Below, piece by piece: positions 8,664 to 21,600 of a DNA stretch of 46,046 bases (positions are counted from its first letter, which is position 1; the number at the start of each line of letters is the position of its first letter). Both the position numbers and the translations under genes were made by a program. Source of the stretch: Nostoc sp. KVJ20 (GTDB lineage: Bacteria > Cyanobacteriota > Cyanobacteriia > Cyanobacteriales > Nostocaceae); the NCBI RefSeq assembly GCF_001712795.1, contig NZ_KV757747.1, positions 1,910 to 47,955 of the forward strand, read 5' to 3'. Below the pieces are notes generated by a model, which saw only the letters and a program-made list of their open reading frames with translations, was not told where the DNA came from and made no database searches.

Positions 8664-9458
8664 TCAAGACCACAAAATAATTTCACCGTTAGGTAGTAAC
8701 CCGATGGCAGAAGTGAAAGTCACACGTTGTCCATCCATCGGCTCAACAGTGTGATAGTTGCCTGTATTGAAAATGAATACATCTCCTACATAAGGTTGGA
8801 AGCTGATCATGTCTGCATCTGCAATTACTGTATCACTATAGCCGTAGGAATCGAGTTTATATTGGTCATCTCCTGGTTGCCACTGGCGATCGTAAATACG
8901 TGTTTTGCCATAATTATTAGCAGAAAATTTCAAATATAAATTCCAGGAAAGTTGATAAATAACTGTACCAATTTCCCATTCCGATTGTTCTAACGGGGCA
9001 TAATCAATATGAAGTTGAGTACCTCGCTCTATTTTTCTGATCAGTCCTGCATAATAACTACCATAGAATGGTTCTGAAGCAATTCGCACAATCGCGCCTG
9101 TACACTCTCGGATTTTCACCATTAAACGTTCTAATGGATTGAAAGACGCTGCCATAATGCAGTCTCTTAATTTAGTTGTGCGTTCTACTGCTTGAAAATA
9201 AGCTGCTTTATTAATGCGGTTATATTCAAACACTGTGATGCCAATTCGTTCAATCTTGGGATTCACATCTTGATAGCAATCAAAGTTGAATAATTGAGCT
9301 TGATCAACTAACATCTCACACTCTTGGGATGTGGCAAATTCTTTTAGCCTAATCAGAGGAATTCGGTTTTCCAAGAGCATTCTTAAAGATTCTCTACTTA
9401 AGGGATACTCTTGCTTGTTTTCCCATACTTTGGATTTAATCTGGTTAGAAGTAGTCAT
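8664..9458 (-). CDS. ncpC: 2-oxoglutarate/Fe(II) oxygenase, probable L-leucine 5-hydroxylase
   Basis: A 264-residue protein with the 2OG-Fe(II) facial triad: H-x-D in TQLHIDYAPLEQ (about 168-170), the distal His in NTGNYHTVEPM (about 237), and the 2OG-binding Arg in DGQRVTFTSAIG (about 246). Hydroxylation of leucine at C5 by such an enzyme (LdoA of Nostoc punctiforme) is known to give the precursor of 4-methylproline. It sits directly before the NosE- and NosF-type genes, so it supplies the first step: Leu to 5-hydroxyleucine. AGGAA precedes the start. The symbol is given from its place between ncpB and ncpD; the biochemical role is inferred from motifs, the recalled Nostoc homologue and context. 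Confidence 0.82.
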   Translation of the reverse strand: MTTSNQIKSKVWENKQEYPLSRESLRMLLENRIPLIRLKEFATSQECEMLVDQAQLFNFDCYQDVNPKIERIGITVFEYNRINKAAYFQAVERTTKLRDCIMAASFNPLERLMVKIRECTGAIVRIASEPFYGSYYAGLIRKIERGTQLHIDYAPLEQSEWEIGTVIYQLSWNLYLKFSANNYGKTRIYDRQWQPGDDQYKLDSYGYSDTVIADADMISFQPYVGDVFIFNTGNYHTVEPMDGQRVTFTSAIGLLPNGEIILWS

Positions 9459-9679
9459 AATGCAGTTCCTTACATTTAAATTTCAACTCAACTGAAACCT
9501 TTTCAATTCTGCTAAATTCTTAACTTGCACATTTTATAACCGTGATACAGCAAGGCTTTGAGAAAGAAATCTCATAAAAATGTGCTAGGGGAAAGCAGTG
9601 ACGCTCAAACCTTACCCCAATACCGCTATCGACTCTACCAGGCTTATGTTCAAAGCCACATTTATGCAAAAAACTCCAA

Positions 9680-12600
9680 TTACTTTTTTTTGTCCGAAGT
9701 CGAATTGCTAAAGTTGGTAAAGAAAGCTTGGAGTAATTTATCGTCTACTTCCGGCCAGCGAATGGTGGTATCTGCAAGTCCATTGAGGGTATTTTGGCAA
9801 TCAAATTTTAAGCTAGATGTTGCATTGGACTCTGAAGATGTATTGTCTTCAGCCAGCGATATAGCTGAATATAAAGCGTTATCAGTAGAAATTTGGTTAC
9901 TACGAACTAGTTCAGCTTGCCAATCCTCATCGGAAAGCTCTTGCAGTGGGTAGCCCAAAGAGCGGATGCAGTTTATAAATTGACTCCAAGGAGCAGAATG
10001 AGAACTAATTAGATGAAAGGCTTTGCCCAAAGATTCTGGCTGCTGCGACAGGTTGATTAAGGCTTTGGCGAGATAGTCAACAGGTGTAATTTCTATCAAA
10101 CTGTTCATCTCTGGCGCACTTTTTAGTTGAATGCAGCTTTTGATGAATCTGTAAAACATATCATTTGAATTCCAAATGCCAGTTTTACTGTGCCATGTTA
10201 TTCTACCAAGCCTGTAGATACTGCAAGGCAACCCGCGATCGCGTGCCATCATGACAATCTTTTCTGCAACCCATTTACTTTGGGTATAGCCGCCAACAAG
10301 TCCTTGAGAGTGTTCCAGAGGATCATTTTCTTGAACAACCCCTAATTTGAAATACTCATCTGAGGCGAAAACGCTAACAGTAGAAATGAAATGCACAGGT
10401 TTGATTTTGATTTGACTAGCTAATCGCAAGACTTCCTCAGTTCCACGAACATTTGCTGCTTTCAACAAGGCGTAGGGATAAACATGATTCACCAAAGCGC
10501 CATTATGGTAAATTAAGTCAATTTTGCCAGCCATGTGGTGAAATTGCTCATCACCAAGACCGAAAAGCGGTTGAGATAAATCTCCTAATACAGGAATAAT
10601 CCGCGAGTTAAAAGACTCTTCCCAAAGTAAATAAGCTTTCAGACTTTCTTGAAGTCGTTGTTTCCCTGCGGTAAAATCAGCAGCACGTACCAAACAATAA
10701 ATATCTGCTTGAGTTTGTTGTAATAATTCCGCCAGCAAGAAAGCGCCAACAAAGCCTGTTGCACCCGTGAGCAGAATAGCCTTTGGTTCACTTACAGGTT
10801 GATAAACTAGGTTAAGAGGCTTGATTGTCTCATCAAGGACGACTTCAGCCTGTAAGTTTAAGGAAGTAATTTCATTGGTACTGACAGTAGAATCTGTTCC
10901 ACAAGTAGATTCAATGGTTTGAGCAAGTTCAGCAATAGTTGGCGCAGTAAATAAGTGGCGCAACGGTAACTTCATCTGGAAAGTCTCATTTACCTGGGAC
11001 ATCACCCGAATCGTTGTCAGTGAATGGCCTCCTAAATCAAAGAAATTATCCAGAACACCCACTTTCTCTAGATGCAGTACATTAGCCCAAATACCTGCCA
11101 ATACTTCCTCTATAGGGGTACGTGGTGCCACAAAATTTACTGCTTGAGTATTATGGAAATCAGGAGCAGGTAAGGCTTTGCGGTCTACCTTGCCATTGGG
11201 AGTTAAAGGTAAAAACTCTAACGTGACAAAAGCCGAAGGAACCATGTACTGTGGTAATTTTTCTTTCAAGAAAATGCGTAAATCATTGATAGTTGGTGTT
11301 TGCTCCAACTCCGGCACAAAATAAGCTACTAAGCGTTTCTCTCCTGGGATATCTTCTCTCGCTACTACCACATTTTCCCTAACTCCTGGATGCTGACTCA
11401 GTATTGCCTCAATTTCCCCTACCTCAATTCGGAAACCTCGGATTTTTATTTGATTGTCAATGCGTCCCAGGTATTCTATGTTTCCATCTGGTAAATAACG
11501 GGCTAAGTCACCAGTTTTGTATAGTCGGGGACTGGGGATTGGGAATTGGGGATTGGGAAGAACTTCTGCCCCCCTGCTCCCCTGCTCCTCTGCTCCCCTG
11601 CTTCTATCAAAGGGGTTAGGGATGAATTTTTCTTGTGTTAATTCTGGTCGGTTGAGATAACCGCGTGCTAATCCTGCACCACCGATGTGCAATTCTCCTG
11701 GCACACCCACAGGCACTAGTTGCAAATTTTCGTCTAAAATGTAAACTTGTGTATTGGCGATCGCCTTACCAATAGATATTTTCTCGTCATCTTCAGTGCA
11801 TTTTACGAGCGTGGCACAGACAGTAGCTTCCGTTGGCCCGTAAGCGTTGAAGAAGTTTCTGCCAGCAGACCATTGTCTGATTAGTTCAGCAGAACAAGCT
11901 TCTCCACCTACAATTATTGTTTGCAGTGCCGGAAGTTCCTCCATAGGCATAACTGCTAAAGCCGATGGTGGTAGCGTGATATTGGTAATGCAATGATTGC
12001 GTAATTGCTCAATTAATGGCTTCCCTGGCAATAGAGAGTCTTTTGTTCCCAGGTACAGCGTTGCACCTGACCCCAGAGCCAATACAATTTCCCAGATAGA
12101 AGCATCAAAACTGAAGGAGGCAAACTGGAGAACGCGACTATCAGAATGCAAGCCAAAAATTTGAATCTGAGCGTGAGTTAAGTTGCATAGTCCCCTATGC
12201 TCAACCATGACACCTTTAGGTCTACCTGTAGATCCTGAAGTGTAAATCACATAAGCTAAATTAGTTGCTTGTACTTCAGCGATCGCATTTTCTTGAGGCA
12301 ACTGAGCAATAAAGTGCCAATCAGTATCTAAACACACAACCTGCGTCTGATGCTTTTGTAATTTCTCAACTAATTTATGTTGGGTTAGCAGCACAGAAAC
12401 TTGAGCATTTTCAAGCATAAAGCTCAGACGCTCTTGGGGATATTCTGGGTCAAGTGGTACGTAAGCCCCACCCGCCTTGAGAATACCCAACAGTCCAACG
12501 ACCATCTCTAAAGAGCGCTCCACACAAATCCCCACCAGCACATCGGCGGACACTCCCAAGGATTGCAAGTAATGCGCCAACTGGTTAGCACGACAATTCA

Positions 12601-15600
12601 ATTCGTGGTACGTCAATTGTTGATTCTCAAATACCACTGCCACGGCATCGGGCGTGCGTTCCACCTGTTCTTCAAACAACTGATGAATACATTTATCTTG
12701 GGGATAATCTACCTGAGTATCATTCCACTCAACTAATAATTGCTGTTGCTCGGATGCTGTTAAGATTGGCAATTGAGAAATGCGCTCGCTGGGATTAGCA
12801 ACAATACCTTCTAGCAGACAAGCAAAATGACCCGTCATTCGTTCGATAGTGCTGCTATCAAACAAGTCAGTGTTGTATTCCCACCCTCCCACTAGTCCAG
12901 TACTAGTGTTTTCCATTGATAGGGTAAGATCAAACTTTGCCGTGGAACTTTCTATTGGTAAAGAACTGACAGTTAACCCAGTCAAATCTATTTCAGACAT
13001 GGGAGCGTTCTGGAGACCAAACATCACCTGAAATAGTGGTGTATGACTCATGTCTCTTTCTGGTTGCAGAGTTTCCACCAACATTTCAAAGGGCAAATCT
13101 TGATGTGCGTAGGCGGATAGTGCCATTTCTCGGATACGTGGGAGTAATTCGTTAAAACTAGGATTAAGAGATAAATCAGTCCGCATCACCAAAGTATTGA
13201 CAAAAAAGCCAATTAACCCTTCTATTTCGGTGCGATCGCGGTTAGCAATTGGTGTCCCCACTAAAATATCTGTCTGTCCTGTGTAGCGATAGAGCAGGGT
13301 ATTATATGCCGCCAACAAAGTCATAAACAAAGTCACACCTTGCTTTTGACTCAGCTGCACCAACCGTTGAGTTAGTTCACTCGACAAAGCAAACTCAAGA
13401 TATGCACCATTGAAAGTCTGCACAGCAGGTCTGGGTCTATCTGTGGGTAATGGCAAAAACGTAGGTGCATTTGCCAATTGTTGTTTCCAGTAACTCAATT
13501 GGCTATTGAGTACTTCCCCGACTAACCATTGTCTTTGCCAAATTGCAAAATCTGCGTACTGAATTGGCAGTGGCAATAAAGGTGACGGTTGACCTTGAGA
13601 ATAAGCATTGTACAGTGCTTGTAACTCCAGGGCAAACACACCTATTGACCAGCCATCAGAGACAACGTGGTGCATACACACTAATAACCACTGTTCTGTA
13701 TGAGACAGCACCAGTAATGTTGCTCTGATTAATGCTTCTGACTCTAATTCAAAAGGCTCAATTGCTTGTTGTTGCAGTAATTTTTGTGCAGCCGTTTTTT
13801 GTTCTGTTACGGGTAAATGCTGCAAGTCAACAACTGCAACTGTCCAATTAATCTGGGTTTGAATGATTTGTAAAGGCTTTCCATCAACGACAACAAAATT
13901 GGTGCGTAATGCTTCGTGGCGATGAATAATTTCAATTAAGCTTTGTTGTAGCGCGGCAACATTAAGAGTTCCGACTAAGCGCAAACCAACGGGGATGTTG
14001 TATGAGGCACTGTTCGAGCTTAACTTGTCTAAAAACCACAAACGCTGTTGAGCATAAGACAGTGGTATTTCTGCATTCTCTGCCCGCTTTAAAATGGGTG
14101 GTGCAATAATTTCTAAGTCTTGTTGCTGCAACTGTTGAATGTTTTGGGACAATTGAGCAATTGTTGGTGCAGCAAATAAGCTACGCAATGGTAGTTCTAC
14201 TTTCAAGTTGGTACGGACGCGGGAAACCAGTTGGGTTGCTAGTAGCGAATGTCCTCCAAGTTCAAAGAAGTTATCATGTATGCCCACAAGGTCTACTTTC
14301 AGCACTTGCGCCCAAATTAGTGACAAAATTTCTTCAATTGGGTTACGTGGAGCAACATACTGATCTAATAATTGACTGTGTAAATCAGGTGCCCTCAATG
14401 CGCGACGGTCTAATTTTCCATTGGAGGTAATTGGTAGAGCTTCCAAGATAACTATTGCACTTGGCAGCATATACTCTGGTAACTTCTCCTTCAGGAAGCT
14501 ACGCACAACGTTTACAGAGACTCTCTGCTCTGGCTGTGGCACAATGTAAGCGACTAAGCGTTTATCACCTGGGGTATCTTCTCGCACAATCGCACAAGAT
14601 GCTTGTACATTAGTATGTTGGCTCAGTACTGCTTCAACTTCGCCCAACTCGATGCGGAAACCGCGAATTTTAACTTGATTATCGATGCGTCCTAAAGATT
14701 CGATGTTACCATCTGGCAAATAACGTGCTAAATCCCCAGTTTTATATAATTTGCTCCCTCCTGCCTTCTGCCTCCTGCCTCCTGCCTCCTTAAACGGATT
14801 TGGGATGAATTTTTCTTGTGTTAACTCTGGGCGGTTCAAGTAGCCTTTGGCTAAAAGCACACCAGCAATGTACAATTCCCCTTGTACACCAATGGGTACA
14901 GGCTGTAAATATTTATCTAGGATGTAGATTTGAGTATTAGAAATAGGTCGCCCAATTGGAGGTAGTGGCGGCCAAGTATCTACTAAATTAGGCAAAGTAA
15001 AACTGGTGGCTACATGGCTCTCGGATGGCCCGTAATGATTGTGCACAGTACAGTCACTTAGCTTACTCAGCCACTTGGAAATGGCAGGAGTAATCTGCAA
15101 CTGTTCCCCAGCAGTAATGATTTCCCGCAAATGAGTATTTACTAACTCACTACCAACAGCGAATTCTGCTAGTTGTTGTAATCCCACAACGGGGAGAAAC
15201 ATTCTTTGAATTGCTTTTTCTTGGATTACTTTTAACAAATTTGAGGTATCGTGGCGTAATTCCTCAGTTATTAAGAACAATGTACCGCCAGAACACCAAG
15301 TAGTGAAGATTTCTTGAAAGGAGACATCAAAGTTAATCGAAGCAAATTGTAGGGTTTTTGCTCCACGAGCAATTTTCAGATTGTTTGGATGCCACAAAAT
15401 CATATTGCAAAGGGCAAGCTGATTCATGGCTATACCCTTTGGTTGACCTGTAGAACCAGAAGTGTAAATTATGTAACCCAAGTTATTGGCTTGTACGCCA
15501 GTGATGAGATTATCTTGGCTGCACTGAGAAATTAATTCAGCGTCAGTATCTAGGCAAACAAGCTGTGTTTGATTTGGGGGCAGTCGGTCAAGAAGCGATC

Positions 15601-18600
15601 GCTGGGTTAGCAACACTTTAGCTTGAGTATCTTCTAAAATATAGCTCAAACGCTCAGTTGGATACTCTGGATCGAGTGGTACATACGCTCCCCCTGCTTT
15701 GAGAATTCCCAACAGTCCAATGACCATCTCCAAAGAACGCTCGACACACAACCCGACTAGAATATCTGCACCTACACCCAAAGAGCGCAAGTGATGAGCT
15801 AATTGGTTAGCGCGACAGTTTAATTGGTTGTAAGTAAGTTGTTGCTCCTCAAACTCCACTGCCACCTCATCGGGTGTCAGTTCTACCTGCTCCTCAAACA
15901 ACTGATGTATGCACTTATGAAGAGGATAATCAACTTGAGTATCGTTCCACTCAAAAAGTAATTTTTGTTGCTCAACTTCACTCAGCAGGGGCAATTGTGA
16001 GATTTGCTGTTGAGGGTTAGCAACAATGCCTTCAAGCAAGGTGACAAAATGACTTGTCATGCGCTCGATAGTACTAGCATCAAACAAGTCAGTGCTGTAC
16101 TCCCACAATCCTATCAGCCCAGTAGGACTATTCTGCATGATTAAGGTTAAATCAAACCTGGAAGTTGTCAGTTTTACTGGCAATGAACTGACATTTAGCC
16201 CAGTTAGGTCTAATCCAGATGCAGTGGGCGCATTTTGGAGGACAAACATTACCTGAAACAGTGGTGTATGGCTAAGATTCCGTTCTGCCTGTAATGCTTC
16301 TACCAGCATTTCAAAAGGTAAGTTCTGATGAGCGTATGCCTCCATTGCCATGTCACGGACGCGAGTCAGTAATTCGCTAAAACTGCGATCGCCTGAAACT
16401 TGAGTCCGCATCACCAAAGTATTGACAAAAAAGCCTATTAACCCTTCTATTTCGGAGCGATCGCGGTTAGCAATTGGCGAACCCACCAGGATATCTTCTT
16501 GTCCTGTGTAGCGATAAAGCAGGGTATTATATGCCGCTAACAGAGTCATAAATAAAGTCACCCCTTGCTGTTGACTCAGTTTGGTTAGTTGTTGAGTTAA
16601 CTCAACAGACAAAGCAAACTCAAGATATGCACCATTGAAAGTCTGCACAGCAGGTCTGGGTCTGTCTGTGGGTAGTGACAAGAATGTGGGTGCATTAGCC
16701 AATTGTTGTTTCCAGTAACTCAATTGGCTGTTAAGTACTTCCCCTTGCAACCATTGTCTTTGCCATAATGCGAAATCTGCATACTGTATTGGCAGTGGTA
16801 ACAAGGGTGACGGTTGACCTTGAGAATAAGCATTGTACAGTGCTTGTAATTCCTCGATAAATACACCTATTGACCAGCCATCACTAACAACGTGGTGGAT
16901 AGACACTGATAACCACTGTTCTGTAGGAGACAACACCACTAATGTCGCTCTGATTAATGCATCATGAGCTAAGTCAAAAGGCTCAATTGCTTGTTGTTGG
17001 ACTAATTTCTGTGCAGCAGTTTCTTGTTCTGTTACTTCGGCTTCGCTCAGTACAAGTACGGGTAAATGCTTTAACTCAACAACTGATAGTGTCCAAGGTA
17101 TATTTTCCTGTTCCCTGTTCCCTGTTCCCTGTTCCCTCCAATTGTGAATGATTTGAGTTGGTTTTCCATCAACGGAAACAAAATTAGTGCGTAATGCTTC
17201 GTGGCGATGAATAATTTCCCTGAAGCTTTGTTCCAAAGCGACAACATTCACATTTCCGACAAAGCGCAATCCCATTGGGATGTTGTAGAAGGGACTGTCC
17301 GGCTCGAACTGGTCTAAAAACCACAAACGCTGTTGAGCATAAGACAGTGGTATTTCTGCGTTTTCTGCCCGCCTTAAAATTGGTGGTGCAGCAAGTTCTA
17401 TATCTTGTTGCTGTAATTGCTGAATTAATTGTGCTAACTCTGCAATGGTCGGTGCAGCAAATAACGAACGCAATGGCAGTTCTACTTTCAAGCTGCTACG
17501 CACACGAGAAACGAGTTGCGTTGCTAATAAGGAGTGTCCTCCCAAGGTAAAAAAGTTATCATGTCTGCCTACAAGCTCTATTTTTAGGACTTCTTGCCAA
17601 ATCAGTGCAAGGATTTCTTCTAGGGGTGTACGTGGAGCTACATATTTATCTGATAATGTACCACTTGGCTCTGGTGCTGGTAGGGCGCGACGGTCTATTT
17701 TGCCGTTGGAGGTTAGGGGTAAAGATTCTAAGATGACGATCGCACTTGGTATCATGTATTCTGGTAGCTTTTCTTTGAGGAAGCTACGCAGAACGCTTAC
17801 TGTAGGTGTTATCTGTGGCTGCGGTACTATATAGCCTACTAGGCGCTTGTCACCAGGAGTATCTTCGCGGACGATGACCACAGATGTTTGCACATCTTGA
17901 TGTTGACTTAATGCTGCTTCGATTTCTCCCAATTCGATACGAAATCCACGGATTTTTACTTGGTTGTCGATACGTCCCAGATATTCGATATTGCCATCTG
18001 GTAAATAACGAGCCAAATCTCCGGTTTTATACAGGCGGGGACTGGCAACTGGAGATTGCACTATTTTTCTCCTCCGCTCCCTTACCCCTCTGCTCCTCTG
18101 CTCCCCTGCTCCCCTGCTTCCACTGAAAGGGTTGGGGATAAACTTTTTTTCTGTTAACTCTGGACGGTTGAGGTATCCTCTTGCTAATCCTGCACCACCG
18201 ATGTGTAACTCTCCTGGTACACCCACAGGTACTGGTTGTAAGTTTTGGTCAAGTATATAAATTTGCGTATTGGAAATTGGGCGACCAATAGGTACAGTCT
18301 TCAAGTTGCTCTCTGGTTGACATTCCCAGAAGGTGACATCAATTGCCGCTTCTGTCGGGCCGTAGAGATTATGCAATTGACACCCTAAACAGGCAAAAAA
18401 GCGTTCCTGAAGTTCTAAAGGCAGTGCTTCACCACTACAAATAACTCGCTTCAAGCTACTGCAATCTTTTAAACCTTGTTCTTCTAAAAAAATCTGGAGC
18501 ATCGAAGGAACAAAATGCAGTGTAGTAATTTGCTGTTCTAGTATTAGGTTGACCAAGTAACCACTATCTTTATGTCCACCTGGTTTAGCTACAACTAAAC

Positions 18601-21600
18601 GCGCTCCAGTCAATAATGGCCAGAAAAATTCCCAAACGGAGACATCGAAGCTGAAAGGAGTTTTCTGTAAAACGCAGTCTATTTCTGTTAATTGATATGC
18701 TTGCTGCATCCACAGAAGGCGATTGCAAATCCCTAGATGCGTATTTATCGCTCCTTTAGGCTTTCCGGTGGAACCCGAAGTGTAAATTACATAAGCCAAG
18801 TTAGTCGCTTGTACACCAGCGATTGGATTTTGTTGATTCGACTGGGAAATCATTCCCCAGTCGGTATCTAAACAAACAACACGCGCTTGATGTTCTGGTA
18901 ATTTCTCAACTAATTGCTGCTGACTCAGTAATACTGAAACTTGAGCGTCTTCGAGCATAAAACTCAAACGGTCTTGGGGATACTCAGGGTCAAGCGGTAA
19001 GTAAGCCCCACCCGCCTTGAGAATACCCAACAGTCCAATGACCATCTCTAAAGAACGCTCCACACATATCCCCACCAGCACATCTGTGGACACTCCCAAA
19101 GAACGTAAGTAGTGCGCCAACTGGTTAGCACGACAATTTAATTCGTGATACGTCAATTGTTGATTTTCAAACACCACCGCGACTGCATCTGGTGTACGCT
19201 CTACTTGCTCCTCAAACAACTGATGAATACATTTATCTTGGGGATAATCTACCCGTGTATCATTCCACTCAACTAATAACTGCTGTTGCTCAAATGCTGT
19301 AAGCATTGGTAATTGAGAAATCCGCTCACTGGGATTGGCGACAATACTTTCCAGCAGTGTCACAAAATGACCAGTCATGCGTTCGATAGTGCTGCTATCA
19401 AACAAGTCGGTGTTGTAATCCCACCCTCCCACTAGTCCGGTGCTAGTGTTTTCCATTGATAAGGTAAGGTCAAACTTAGCGATCGCACTTTCTATAGGCA
19501 AAGAACTGACACTTAACCCAGTCAACTCTACTTCAGATGTGGGCGCATTATTAAGAACGAACATCACCTGAAATAGTGGTGTATGGCTCAAGTCCCGTTC
19601 TGGTTGCAATGCTTCCACTAGCATTTCAAAGGGCAAATCTTGATGAGCATAAGCGGACAGTGCCATTTCCCGGATACGTGGGAGTAATTCGTTAAAACTG
19701 CGATCGCCTGATATCTCTGTCCGCATCACTAAAGTGTTGACAAAAAAGCCAATTAACCCTTCTATTTCGGTGCGATCGCGGTTAGCAATTGGCGAACCCA
19801 CCAATATATCTTCTTGTCCGGTGTAGCGATAAAGCAAAGTATTATATGCCGCCAACAAAGTCATAAACAAAGTCACACCTTGCTTTTGACTCAGTTGTAA
19901 TAACCGTTGAGTTAGTTCACCAGACAGAGTAAACTCAAGATATGCACCATTGAAAGTCTGCACAGCAGGTCTGGGTCTGTCTGTGGGTAGTGGCAAGAAC
20001 GTAGGTGCATTTGCCAATTGTTGTTTCCAGTAACTCAATTGGCTATTGAGTACTTCCCCGACTAACCATTGTCTTTGCCAAATTGCAAAATCTGCGTACT
20101 GAATTGGCAGTGGCAATAAAGGTGACGTTTGACCTTGAGAATAAGCATTGTACAGTGCTTGTAACTCCAGGGCAAACACACCTATTGACCAGCCATCAGA
20201 GACAACGTGGTGCATACACACTGATAACCACTGTTCTGTAGGAGACAACACCAGTAATGTTGCTCTGATTAATGCATCATGAGCTAAGTCAAAAGGCTCA
20301 ATTGCTTGTTCTTGGACTAATTGCTGTGCAGCGATTTCTTGTTCTGTTAAAGCTAAATGCTGCAAATCAACTACTGTTAATGACCAATTTTGTTGTGTTT
20401 GAATGATTTGAGTAGCTTGTCCATCAACAGTAACAAAGTTAGTGCGTAATGCTTCGTGGCGATGAATAATTTCAATTAAGCTTTGTTGTAGCGCGGCAAC
20501 ATTAAGAGTTCCGACTAAACGCAACCCGAAGGGAATGTTGTATGAAGCACTGTTTGGCTCTAACTGGTCTAAAAACCACAAACGCTGTTGAGCATAAGAC
20601 AGTGGTAAGTTTGCATTCTCTGCCCGCCTTAAAATGGGTGGTGCAGCAAGTTGTAAGTCCTGTTGCTGTAACTGCTGAATGAATGGCGCTAATTCCGTAA
20701 TTGTTGATGCAGCAAATAACTCACGTAATGGTAGTTCTATTTTGAAGCTAGTGCGGATGCGTGAAACCAGTTGTGTTGCTAGTAGTGAGTGTCCCCCAAG
20801 TTCAAAGAAATTATCGTAAATACCCACTTGCTCTACTTTCAAAACTTGCGCCCAGAGGAGTGCAAGCATTTCCTCAACGGGTGTACGCGGGGCGACATAT
20901 TTTTCTCGGAGTGCGGTGTCTAATTCTGGTTTTGGCAGGGCGCGGCGGTCTACTTTGCCGTTGGGAGTCAAGGGGAAAGATTCCAAGATTACTATTGCCG
21001 AAGGTATCATGTAATCTGGCAGCTTTGCTTTGAGGAATTGACGTATTTCACCCATCGTAGGTTGACAGTTCTGATGCGTTACGACGTAGGCGATTAAACG
21101 TTTATCTCCAGGGGTATCTTCGCGGACAATGACACAAGATATCTGCACATCGCTGTGTTGGCTCAGGACTGCTTCAATTTCGCCCAACTCAATCCGTAAA
21201 CCACGTATTTTTACTTGGTCGTCGATGCGTCCTAAGTATTCAATATTGCCATCGCTTAAATAACGTGCTTTATCCCCGGTTTTGTAGAGGCGCTCGGAAG
21301 AGGCAGAGGGGCAGAGGTGCGGAGGGGCAGAGGGGAAAGACGGGTGTAATTTTTCTTCTGCTCCCCTGCTCCCCTGCTCCCCTGCTCCCCTGCTTCCACC
21401 AAAGGGATTGGGGATGAATTTTTCTTGTGTTAAATCGGTGCGGTTAAGGTATTCTCTAGCTAGACCATCTCCGCCAATATAAATTTCTCCGGGTACACCA
21501 ATACCCACTGGTTGTAGTTGGGAATCTAACAAATAGATTTGTGTGTTAGAAATTGGCTGCCCGATGGGAATAGTTGTCGCGCCTTCTGGTACATCTTGCA

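Noticed and set aside
9558..9953. Plus-strand 131-codon ORF at the end of ncpB
   Set aside because: Mostly antisense to the reductase domain; Ser-rich shadow of coding sequence. Other plus-strand ORFs inside ncpA and ncpB were rejected for the same reason.
9680..10800. Thioesterase at the end of NcpB
   Set aside because: The terminal domain has TGATGFVG and YxxxK of a short-chain-dehydrogenase-like reductase, with no GxSxG thioesterase site.
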